Source of the DNA: Planctomycetaceae bacterium
GTDB lineage: Bacteria; Planctomycetota; Planctomycetia; Pirellulales; Pirellulaceae
Direction of reading: 5' to 3'
Assembly: GCA_002702965.1 (NCBI GenBank)
Contig: PADE01000157.1
Span: 10,065-15,147, forward strand
Length of the DNA: 5,083 nt
The position numbers and the translations under genes were made by a program. How positions within the stretch are numbered: position 1 is the first letter of the stretch; every line of letters begins with the position of its first letter. The notes beneath the pieces were generated by a model. The model saw only the letters and a list, made by a program, of their open reading frames with translations, ran no database searches and had not been told where the DNA came from. This document shows, one piece after another, positions 1-5,083 of this stretch.

Positions 1-100
1 GGCCACTGGCTGCCTGGCGCTCCCTCCGGACGATTGCGCCGAGAGGCAGTCACCCACCCCCGGATGTGCTGAGCCAGCCCCCCACAAAAGACTTCGCCCG
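1..100. other. Upstream region without a recognisable gene
   Basis: No coding region here can be supported on similarity. The reading frame of the downstream amidohydrolase is open from base 2 through to its ATG at 101, with no stop codon. The other two forward frames close at 70-72 (TGA) and 111-113 (TGA). The in-frame translation is rich in Cys, Pro and Arg and does not resemble the start of an amidohydrolase, so I read it as leader DNA. No clear promoter or strong ribosome binding site is visible. Only a weak A-rich stretch (ACAAAAGA) lies ahead of the ATG. Confidence 0.4.
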
Positions 101-1633
101 ATGTCCCATTGGCTGACCGATCGCCAGCTCCAACGCCTTCAACGCGGGTTCCGCAAGCCGGTGGAGACCCCGATCCCGACTCAGGTCGTCTCCAGTGGGG
201 AGTGTTTTCCGCCCCGACAAACGGCCCGACAATCCCATGTCGAAACGCTCATCTACGAACAGTCCCAGTCGCTGGCCACCCGCCAAGGGCTCCCGCTGCA
301 CCGCTACCTCCGGTCGCGATCCGGCATGGCGGCCGCATTTTTGGCGATGAACCAGGTCCACGGCAACGTCTTTCGCGTCGATCGCGACGAGGCCGAGGAT
401 CAGGCGGCAGCGACCGAGCGCCACGACCAGGCCCGGGACCAGTTCATCTTTGATGTCCACACCCACCACGTCCACGAAGACTATCGTTGGGAGGGACAAC
501 TCTGGCTCCGCGACGCCGCCCGGGGCAACAACCAATCGGGGACGCCCTGGAATCCGGTGTTGGTCGAACAAGAACTCGATCTGAAGTACTACAAGTTCGA
601 CTACTACCTCAAGGACATGTTTTTCGACAGCGACACCACCCTGGCGCTGCTCAGTACGTCACCGTCGGTCGATCCGGAGAAGACCCTGCTCGACGATCGT
701 CAGATCGTGGCGACGCGCGACCGCGTCAACGAGATCGCCGGGACCAGACGCATGTTCGCGCACGGCGTAATTTGGCCCAGCGTGCCCGGGTACTTGGAAG
801 CAATGACCCCCGCCGCGAAGGACCTGAAAGTCGATGCCTGGAAGGGATATACGATCGGCGACGTGCTCGGCGCGCAGCCGACCTTCGATTCTCCCTGGCG
901 GCTCGACGACCCCGACGTGACCTGGCCGACGCTGGCCCGCGCCCGCGAGTTGGGCGTCCCCAACATCTGTATCCACAAAGGCGTGCTCCCGGTCGACTAC
1001 GAACAGATCCCCGGCTGGGAGCACGCCCGGGTCGACGATGTGGGGGGCGCGGCCGCGGCCTGGCCCGATCTGAATTTCCACATCTACCACGCCGGCCTGA
1101 AAATGTGGCGCGACGCCGAATCGGTAAGCCGTTCGTTTGAGCAGACCGGCCGCTTGCCCTGGATCGACGAACTGGCGGAAATCCCGGCCAAGTACGGTGT
1201 CACGAATGTCTACGCCGACATCGGCCTCTCGTTTGGGGCTTTGGCCATCACGCATCCGCAGCTGGCGGCGGTGATGGTCGCAAAGCTGATCAAGGGGCTG
1301 GGCGCCGACCATGTGCTGTGGGGCACCGACTCGATTTGGTTCGGATCACCCCAGTGGCAAATCGAGGCCTTTCGGCGGATCGAAGTCCCTGCGGAGCTTC
1401 AGGACCGCCTGGAGTTGGAGCCGCTCGGGCCCCCCACCGGCGACGTCAAGAGTGCCATTTTCGGGATCAACGCCGCCCGCCAATACGGTGTCGAACTCGA
1501 CCCCCAGGGTCGCCCGTTGGAGCATTACGCGGGGGACCAGATCGCCCGCCTCAAAGCGGAGTACCACGCCGCCGGCAATCAGCGCGACAACCTGTTGTGG
1601 GGATGGATCCAGAATCCCCCCGGCTCGGGGTAG
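101..1633 (+). CDS. Amidohydrolase family protein (TIM-barrel metal-dependent hydrolase, Amidohydro_2-like)
   Basis: A 510-residue protein that probably hydrolyses a C-N or C-O bond, or decarboxylates a small organic substrate, using a metal held at the mouth of a TIM barrel. The substrate cannot be read from sequence. The barrel starts at about residue 117 with the metal-binding HxH (FDVHTHH, H120 and H122). It continues with a candidate histidine H292 in NICIHKG, H327/H330 in NFHIYHAG, and the late catalytic aspartate D410 in VLWGTDSIWFG. It ends with AIFGINAARQYGV (452-464), the usual closing helix of PF04909-type proteins. Residues 1-116 are an N-terminal extension with PIPTQ (24-28) and a hydrophobic GMAAAFLAMN (75-84). 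In relatives I recall, that segment follows a twin-arginine motif; here the equivalent positions read HRYLR, so export through Tat is doubtful. ATG 101 was chosen because it is the first ATG and the frame further upstream does not look like protein. The C-terminus ends GWIQNPPGSG. A 143-base gap separates it from the next gene, so co-transcription is possible but not shown. Confidence 0.88.
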   Translation: MSHWLTDRQLQRLQRGFRKPVETPIPTQVVSSGECFPPRQTARQSHVETLIYEQSQSLATRQGLPLHRYLRSRSGMAAAFLAMNQVHGNVFRVDRDEAEDQAAATERHDQARDQFIFDVHTHHVHEDYRWEGQLWLRDAARGNNQSGTPWNPVLVEQELDLKYYKFDYYLKDMFFDSDTTLALLSTSPSVDPEKTLLDDRQIVATRDRVNEIAGTRRMFAHGVIWPSVPGYLEAMTPAAKDLKVDAWKGYTIGDVLGAQPTFDSPWRLDDPDVTWPTLARARELGVPNICIHKGVLPVDYEQIPGWEHARVDDVGGAAAAWPDLNFHIYHAGLKMWRDAESVSRSFEQTGRLPWIDELAEIPAKYGVTNVYADIGLSFGALAITHPQLAAVMVAKLIKGLGADHVLWGTDSIWFGSPQWQIEAFRRIEVPAELQDRLELEPLGPPTGDVKSAIFGINAARQYGVELDPQGRPLEHYAGDQIARLKAEYHAAGNQRDNLLWGWIQNPPGSG

Positions 1634-1676
1634 CGCGACACCCTTGGCCGCCTCCCTTCGACCTGATCGCCAGAGC

Positions 1677-1705
1677 GTGACAACCGCACCCGCCTGCACT
1701 ATGCT
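1677..1705 (+). promoter_or_regulatory. Candidate sigma70-type promoter for the metallophosphoesterase gene
   Basis: GTGACA at 1677-1682 matches the -35 consensus at five of six positions. TATGCT at 1700-1705 matches the -10 consensus at four of six. The spacer is exactly 17 bases. Transcription would begin near 1712 and leave a leader of about 65 bases before the ATG at 1777. It is a consensus match only, in a GC-rich genome where chance matches are uncommon but possible. If real, the exported phosphoesterase is transcribed independently of the amidohydrolase. Confidence 0.4.
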
Positions 1706-1761
1706 CACCCCCAGCACGGCGTCACGCAGCGCGCCTACCGCCCGTCCACTGCAACTCGTGT

Positions 1762-1766
1762 GGAGG
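1762..1766 (+). promoter_or_regulatory. Shine-Dalgarno (GGAGG) for the metallophosphoesterase
   Basis: GGAGG lies 10 bases before the ATG at 1777. It supports that start, which also puts the twin-arginine motif at the proper distance from the N-terminus. Confidence 0.65.
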
Positions 1767-1776
1767 CCCCTCGGCG

Positions 1777-2790
1777 ATGCAGAACGTTCCCCCCCAAATA
1801 GACCGCGGCAGCCGCCGACGGTTCCTACGGCAGACCGCCGGCGCTGCTGCCGCCGGCAGCATGGCAGGCTCCCTGAGCGCTGCCCGATCGCCGACCACGC
1901 TCCGTTTTGGCCTCAACGCCGATCCCCATCTGATGGCCCGACGGACCCCCGCCAACGAGGCGAATTTTCTCCGTTTCGTGGAACAGATGGAGCAGTGGAA
2001 GCCCCAGTTTGCGATCGATCTGGGCGATTTCGGATGCCAGGCTGGCGAGGGACAGACAACCCGTCAACTACACGACGCCCAGCACGCCGCGCTGGCGCAC
2101 CACGTGCGCGTATTCGCCAAGCTCTCCTGCCCGCGCTACCACGTGATCGGCAATCACGACGTCGGTTGGCTGCGCGGTGGTGAGGAGCACATTGCACCGG
2201 ATGATCTGATCGGCCGAGGACACGCCGGAGAAGATATTACCAAGCAGGAGTTTCTCACGGCCACCCGCACGCCACACCGCCACTACGCGTTCGACGCCGG
2301 CCGGTTTCACTGCATCGTCCTGGACGGAAACAACGCGCCCGAAGAGGGAGCCGACCGCGGCCGTGACGGCGTGGTGGGCGCCTACTGGATCGACGCCGTG
2401 CAGCGGGCGTGGTTGGCCGACGACCTGGCCGCAAATCGTCCCAAGCCGAAATTGGTGTTTTGCCACGAAGAGCTACACCACACTCCCGTCGCCGGGTCCG
2501 AACAGGGCGGTGACCGCCCCTTTCCGCCCGTCGGAAAGCAGGGCTCGTACATCGACAACGGTTGGCAGATCCGCAAGCAGCTGGCCGATGACGGGCGCGT
2601 GATCGCCTGTTTTTTCGGTCACAAGCACCGTAACCGCTGGACGGTCTACGACCGCACCCATTACATCACGATGGCGGCCACCCACTGGCGTGCCAGTTAC
2701 GCCACGGTGGAGATCTCGGACCACCTGCGGATCACCGGTTTTGGCGGCCAGCGGTCCTACCAGCTGCCGCTGCTGACCCAGCAAACGTAG
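1777..2790 (+). CDS. Tat-exported calcineurin-like metallophosphoesterase
   Basis: A 337-residue binuclear-metal phosphoesterase expected to cleave a phosphomonoester or phosphodiester outside the cytoplasm; the natural substrate is unknown. The N-terminus is a textbook Tat signal. It has a short n-region, then SRRRFLR (12-18), then a small-residue hydrophobic stretch rich in Ala and Gly (20-34), with a likely cleavage site after S-A-A (34-36). All calcineurin-superfamily motifs are present in order: DxH as D49-P-H51 in NADPHL, GD as G83-D84 in DLGDF, GNHD at 125-128, a histidine at H230 in VFCHEELHH, and GHxH as G281-H-K-H284. The length is normal for single-domain exported members, and the catalytic set looks complete. 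The start is supported by GGAGG 10 bases upstream and by the signal peptide. A separate promoter candidate sits upstream at 1677-1705. Ninety-six bases separate it from the reverse transcriptase, and I see no functional link between the two. It could be annotated as a CpdA-like phosphodiesterase, but that substrate assignment is not supported by anything specific here. Confidence 0.9.
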   Translation: MQNVPPQIDRGSRRRFLRQTAGAAAAGSMAGSLSAARSPTTLRFGLNADPHLMARRTPANEANFLRFVEQMEQWKPQFAIDLGDFGCQAGEGQTTRQLHDAQHAALAHHVRVFAKLSCPRYHVIGNHDVGWLRGGEEHIAPDDLIGRGHAGEDITKQEFLTATRTPHRHYAFDAGRFHCIVLDGNNAPEEGADRGRDGVVGAYWIDAVQRAWLADDLAANRPKPKLVFCHEELHHTPVAGSEQGGDRPFPPVGKQGSYIDNGWQIRKQLADDGRVIACFFGHKHRNRWTVYDRTHYITMAATHWRASYATVEISDHLRITGFGGQRSYQLPLLTQQT

Positions 2791-2886
2791 GTTGGACGGT
2801 CGCTCCCCAACGGCAGCGAGACGGCGTATGCCGCGCCGCGCGCCGGTCCCGGATCGGCGGCGCCGTGCCTGATCACAAGGGACGAA
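2791..2886 (+). other. GC-rich hairpin-forming leader of the reverse transcriptase gene
   Basis: This non-coding gap can fold strongly. One arrangement is a 7-bp perfect stem pairing 2833-2839 (GCGCCGC) with 2857-2863 (GCGGCGC). A competing arrangement pairs ACGGCG (2821-2826) with CGCCGT (2861-2866) around an inner stem of CGCCG (2841-2845) and CGGCG (2855-2859). A short CGGC-GTAT-GCCG hairpin lies at 2822-2833, and GTTGG (2791-2795) can pair with CCAAC (2807-2811). No T tract follows, so an intrinsic terminator is unlikely. It could be a structured 5' UTR or part of an RNA partner for the RT, but GC richness alone makes stems easy to find. Confidence 0.35.
2877..2882 (+). promoter_or_regulatory. 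Weak Shine-Dalgarno-like site before the reverse transcriptase
   Basis: AAGGGA lies 4 bases before the TTG at 2887 and 13 bases before the ATG at 2896, so neither spacing is ideal. It is the only purine-rich site close to the early start candidates. A second purine stretch, GAGAGGA at 2934-2940, is 18 bases before the ATG at 2959. Confidence 0.35.
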
Positions 2887-4359
2887 TTGCCTCAGATGAC
2901 CGCAGACGTTATGTTCCACAGCGACCGTTTCCCGAGAGGAACCCCACGCCTAGCCGCCATGTCGCCCAAACGACTTAGCTGGAGCCGGTTGTACCGCGAG
3001 GTCGAGCTGTACAAGTCGGCGGTCCGGCTGTACACCAAACCCCTGTTTAACGGCCGCAAGGCGCACTCCAGTTCGTCCGACGCAAAATCGCTCTTTGATT
3101 TTGCACGTCACGGGCTGCGCAATCTGGACGCCATCCACCACCGATTGATGCAGCGCGCCTTTCACTTTCGGGAGGCGCTGGCCCTGCACCGTAACTTCAA
3201 CGGAAAACGCCGCACGCTCTACGTCTACCCGTGGGAGGAGCGGCTGGTCAGTTTGCTCCTCTACCGATTGCTCAATCGGGCCCTCGATCGCCATTTCTCA
3301 GGCTCGTCGTACGCCTACCGCTGGCGCGGGTTTGGCGTCGATTCCTGCCAGACGTCCATCGCCTTGACGTTGCGCCAACGCGGCCTTCCGGTGCACGTCA
3401 TCAAGCGAGATATCTCCAATTTTTTTCCCTCGATCGATCACGACATACTCCTCGAACAACTTCGACACTTCGTCGAGCCCGACGACTACCTGTTCGAACT
3501 ATTGCGGCAGTCGATCCATTTTTCGTTTCGAGACGAAGGGGAGTCGTCGACCGCGGTGCGGGGCGTTCCCTTCGGAACTGCCACCGCCTGTCTGCTCGCA
3601 AACATCTATCTGATGAACCTGGATCGGCGTCTGGAATCGATCACCGGAACACGCTTTTTCCGGTATGCCGACGACTTGTTGGTGCTGTCGCCGGACGCGG
3701 ATGGCCAGCGCCGCGCCGCGGAGATTTTCCAGAGCGAGATGCGGGCTTTGCGCTTAACGAGCAATACACGTCACGAGAGCGACTTGGTGCTAACCGGCGC
3801 AAACGGCGCCTCTGGCGGTTTTCGCCATCTCGGTTTGCAGTTCCGCGAAGATGGCTCCGTCGGCCTCTCACGCGACAAATTCCGCAAGATTCGAAATCTA
3901 TTTCGGTTCGCGTTCCGGCGCCACGGGCGAAGGTTCCAGCAGCGACAGAGCCCGCACTCACGCGCCCGCCTGGCGGTCGACATCGCTCAGCGGGTGCTCA
4001 CCCAAGGGGTCCGGAACGTGGCCATCATCGACTACTACCTGCGTCATGTGACCGACGAGGGCCAACTGCGACAGCTCGATCAGTGGCTGGCCGAAGAGGT
4101 CCTCTCCCGGGCGTTCGAAGGGGGCCACAAAAAGAGCTATTTTCGGCAACTCCCCTTTCGCGAACTGCGAAAGATGGGACTGCCGTCGCTGGTCCACCGC
4201 CGCCGGCTGATCCGGCACGGACACATCGAATCGAGTTTCTTTGTCTGGAAGTCACGTCAGACCAACCCGCGATATGGGGGGAGAGCTGCCAGACCGCTGC
4301 CCAGCGAGGCGCCGGTTTTCTCTCAGAGCCCCGAAGCAGTCGCCAAGTCCACCTGGTGA
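2887..4359 (+). CDS. Stand-alone reverse transcriptase (RNA-directed DNA polymerase), unknown-group/DRT-like candidate
   Basis: A 490-residue RVT_1-type polymerase. The RT core spans about residues 105-325. It starts with a fingers region RTLYVYPWEERL (109-120) and SYAYRWRGFGVDSCQ (141-155). Motif A is KRDISNFFPSID (173-184) with catalytic D175. Motif B is RGVPFGTATACLLANIYL (225-242). Motif C is FRYADD (258-263) with D262/D263. HLGLQF (314-319) follows, then a basic helix and a C-terminal region to about residue 453. That region is rich in aromatic and charged patches (IDYYLRH, LDQWLAEEVL, GLPSLVHRRRLIRHG, SSFFVWK). The last ~37 residues look disordered. No HNH endonuclease or intron RNA accompanies it, and neither retron hallmarks nor DGR motif 'QGxxxSQ' is present, so it fits the free-standing 'unknown group' RTs, several of which defend against phage. 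The exact family is not assigned. The start is uncertain: TTG 2887, ATG 2896, ATG 2911 or ATG 2959. The first 24 residues look unlike the rest, so ATG 2959 is a serious alternative. Confidence 0.85.
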   Translation: MPQMTADVMFHSDRFPRGTPRLAAMSPKRLSWSRLYREVELYKSAVRLYTKPLFNGRKAHSSSSDAKSLFDFARHGLRNLDAIHHRLMQRAFHFREALALHRNFNGKRRTLYVYPWEERLVSLLLYRLLNRALDRHFSGSSYAYRWRGFGVDSCQTSIALTLRQRGLPVHVIKRDISNFFPSIDHDILLEQLRHFVEPDDYLFELLRQSIHFSFRDEGESSTAVRGVPFGTATACLLANIYLMNLDRRLESITGTRFFRYADDLLVLSPDADGQRRAAEIFQSEMRALRLTSNTRHESDLVLTGANGASGGFRHLGLQFREDGSVGLSRDKFRKIRNLFRFAFRRHGRRFQQRQSPHSRARLAVDIAQRVLTQGVRNVAIIDYYLRHVTDEGQLRQLDQWLAEEVLSRAFEGGHKKSYFRQLPFRELRKMGLPSLVHRRRLIRHGHIESSFFVWKSRQTNPRYGGRAARPLPSEAPVFSQSPEAVAKSTW

Positions 4360-4388
4360 GAGAGAGGGGCGATCTGTATAGGGGTGTC

Positions 4389-4433
4389 ATGGAAGTCACC
4401 ATCGATGCAAGCATGATGGTGTCGTTTGCCTAG
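4389..4433 (+). CDS. Possible 14-codon leader ORF
   Basis: ATG at 4389 to TAG at 4431-4433 encodes MEVTIDASMMVSFA. AGGGG (4380-4384) lies 4 bases upstream and could act as a ribosome binding site. The ORF overlaps the 4397-4421 hairpin completely, so if translated, ribosomes would open that hairpin and could influence the gene starting at 4477. An ORF this short occurs easily by chance, and I give it little weight. Confidence 0.15.
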   Translation: MEVTIDASMMVSFA

Positions 4434-4459
4434 CTTCACCCCCCATATCCGGTTGTTAC

Positions 4460-4465
4460 AGGAGG
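4460..4465 (+). promoter_or_regulatory. Strong Shine-Dalgarno (AGGAGG) that fixes the start at 4477
   Basis: A full AGGAGG sits 11 bases before the ATG at 4477. It decides against the in-frame TTG at 4426, which would add 17 residues and read through this site. Confidence 0.7.
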
Positions 4466-4476
4466 CACAATCAACA

Positions 4477-4947
4477 ATGGGCCTATTCGACTTGTTGCGG
4501 ATGCTATTTAACCCCTCCCCACCGGGGGACGCCGGATCCGGTGCGGACAGCGGTCGGACCAGCCAGGCGCCCCGCAAACCGGGCCACATAAATCCATTTA
4601 CGGGTGAGTGGATTGAGCGACAACCGGTCTCCCCGGCGGAGCCGTTCGACCCGGCCGACTACGCGATCTCGGTCGAGTACCAGAACTTCCGTGGCGAGCA
4701 GAAGACGTTCCTCGGTGATTGGCGCACCCTCCGCCCGCGAGGGCACCACATCTCGCTGCAGGTCGGGCCGACCGGCCAGCGGATCACCTTGTCGCAGGAC
4801 CGCATTCAGAACCTCCCCGAGGTCGCCGCGGCGGTCGGCCGGTTGCCGACCGGCCAGCAGCGACGGGTGATGGCCTTCCACAAGAATCGGGGAAGTACCT
4901 CACCGGTATACGAAAAGTTGCTGGAGTCCTTTCCCGAGTGGCGGTAG
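4477..4947 (+). CDS. Small protein with WYL-like beta-rich core, function unknown
   Basis: A 156-residue soluble protein that I do not recognise as a named family. It opens with an amphipathic helix (MGLFDLLRMLF), followed by a Gly/Pro/Ser-rich linker to about residue 40. A beta-rich core spans about 61-113, with ISVEYQNFRGE (64-74), LRPRGHHISLQV and RITLSQDRIQNL (102-113). The pattern 'Y.n..G', a central strand and a closing 'DRI..L' is reminiscent of a WYL domain, a ligand- or nucleic-acid-sensing SH3-like fold, but the WYL triad itself is not evident. A conserved-looking tail, VMAFHKNRGSTSPVYEKLL...FPEWR (131-156), may be a separate small motif. There is no helix-turn-helix, signal peptide or membrane segment. 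It lies 117 bases downstream of the reverse transcriptase on the same strand and could be its partner or regulator; that is inference only. The ATG at 4477 is preferred over TTG 4426 because of AGGAGG at 4460-4465. Confidence 0.72.
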   Translation: MGLFDLLRMLFNPSPPGDAGSGADSGRTSQAPRKPGHINPFTGEWIERQPVSPAEPFDPADYAISVEYQNFRGEQKTFLGDWRTLRPRGHHISLQVGPTGQRITLSQDRIQNLPEVAAAVGRLPTGQQRRVMAFHKNRGSTSPVYEKLLESFPEWR

Positions 4948-5083
4948 CACTCGATGGCAGCGCATCCAAGGTGTCGGTACCGGACCGAGGAATGGATGCC
5001 GCTTGACGACCACGCCACCGCGATTGAGGCACCGCGAACCGTCGAGCAGCGAAAACGTCCTCTGTCGATCCTCCCGCCGCGGC
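4948..5083. other. Right-end region, mostly unassigned
   Basis: These 136 bases follow the stop of the small protein gene. More than one forward frame is open to the window edge, which in GC-rich DNA means little. I see no terminator, RNA gene or repeat. The best coding guess is the partial ORF starting at 4954 or 4996. Confidence 0.35.
4954..5083 (+). CDS. Possible 5' end of a further gene, cut by the window edge
   Basis: The frame is open from just after the TAG at 4945-4947 to the end of the window. ATG 4954 would give 43 residues starting MAAHPRCRYRTEEW. ATG 4996 is an alternative, with GAGGA at 4987-4991 and only 4 bases of spacing, giving MPLDDHATAIEAPRTVEQR and onward. The charged composition after 4996 looks more protein-like. 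No family is recognisable from so short a piece, and another frame is also open here, so this is tentative. Confidence 0.25.
   Translation, partial: MAAHPRCRYRTEEWMPLDDHATAIEAPRTVEQRKRPLSILPPR

Larger units (their letters stand above)
1634..1776. other. Intergenic region with candidate promoter
   Basis: This 143-base gap separates the amidohydrolase from the metallophosphoesterase. It holds a plausible sigma70-type promoter (1677-1705) and a Shine-Dalgarno (1762-1766). I see no convincing intrinsic terminator for the upstream gene, only a 5-bp hairpin without a T tract overlapping the end of its coding sequence. No small gene is supported here. Confidence 0.5.
4360..4476 (+). other. Foldable intergenic segment between RT and small downstream gene
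   Basis: This 117-base gap has a hairpin pairing CACCATC (4397-4403) with GATGGTG (4415-4421), 7 bp. The inner AT/AT pairs (4405-4406 with 4413-4414) close a 6-base GCAAGC loop. An outer stem can form between GGGGTG (4381-4386) and CACCCC (4437-4442), continued by AAG (4393-4395) with CTT (4434-4436) across a 6-base bulge. The two nested elements give one extended arm of about 60 bases. It may be a small RNA, the 3' UTR of the RT message or a translational control element for the next gene. No intrinsic terminator with a T run is visible. Confidence 0.35.

Noticed and set aside
50..1312. Long minus-strand open frames (50-571 and 659-1312)
   Set aside because: They mirror the amidohydrolase coding frame, show no recognisable domain, and are expected from codon bias in GC-rich genes.
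1618..1630. Hairpin CCCCG-GCT-CGGGG as terminator of the amidohydrolase
   Set aside because: Only 5 bp with a 3-base loop, lying inside the last codons, with no T tract after it.
1311..2183. Overlapping + strand open frame of 290 codons
   Set aside because: It spans the end of the amidohydrolase, the gap and the start of the phosphoesterase. Its translation is Arg/Pro/Ser-rich low-complexity, typical of a shadow frame in GC-rich DNA.
2887..4359. Retron reverse transcriptase
   Set aside because: The NAxxH motif is absent and no msr/msd-like inverted repeat pair flanks the gene. A LTGANG stretch at residues 302-307 superficially recalls the retron VTG motif but lies before, not after, the HLGLQF segment.
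3231..4433. 400-codon open frame overlapping the reverse transcriptase
   Set aside because: Translation is Arg/Pro-rich with no domain, while the overlapping frame carries all RT motifs. Only its last 14 codons (4389-4433) are considered separately as a mini-ORF.
4426..4451. Promoter TTGCCT...TATCCG ahead of the small gene
   Set aside because: The spacer is about 14 bases and the -10 match is poor, too weak to report as a promoter.
2887..4476. Group II intron with its encoded protein
   Set aside because: No domain V-like hairpin or intron boundary is visible downstream of the RT, and the protein has no recognisable endonuclease or canonical maturase module.
4426..4476. N-terminal extension of the small protein from TTG 4426
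   Set aside because: A full AGGAGG at 4460-4465 lies inside this extension and points to ATG 4477, and TTG 4426 lacks its own ribosome binding site.
2791..5083. Diversity-generating retroelement
   Set aside because: Motif B is not the QGxxxSQ type. No pair of ~100-base near-identical repeats differing at adenines is visible, and there is no Avd-like or lectin/SUMF1-like gene in the window.

Overview
The window is GC-rich bacterial DNA with every supported gene on the + strand. It most resembles a planctomycete (Pirellulales-like) chromosome. The basis for this is the style of the first two genes: an amidohydrolase with a 'GMAAAFLAMN'-type N-terminal segment, and a twin-arginine-exported metallophosphoesterase. 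This placement rests on recalled family features, not on a database search.

Layout: bases 1-100 hold no recognisable gene, although the frame of the first gene is open through them. A TIM-barrel amidohydrolase (101-1633) is followed by a 143-base gap that holds a good sigma70-type promoter candidate. Next comes a Tat-exported calcineurin-like metallophosphoesterase (1777-2790). A 96-base, very GC-rich, hairpin-forming gap leads into a stand-alone reverse transcriptase (2887-4359). A 117-base gap with a second foldable segment and a 14-codon mini-ORF precedes a small protein (4477-4947) with a WYL-like beta-rich core and a strong Shine-Dalgarno. The last 136 bases may contain the beginning of another gene that runs off the window.

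The first two genes look like ordinary accessory metabolism genes of unknown substrate: one metal-dependent hydrolase and one exported phosphoesterase. The point of interest is the reverse transcriptase. It has the catalytic motifs (D175, YADD at 260-263) but no maturase/endonuclease module, no group II intron RNA, no retron hallmarks and no visible diversity-generating template/variable repeats. Its motif B reads GVPFGTATAC instead of the usual PQG...S form, and it has a ~120-residue C-terminal region. It therefore most resembles the 'unknown group' RTs, several of which are anti-phage (DRT) systems. It is flanked by structured non-coding segments and followed by a small gene. Whether RT, flanking RNA and small protein form one functional module is inference.
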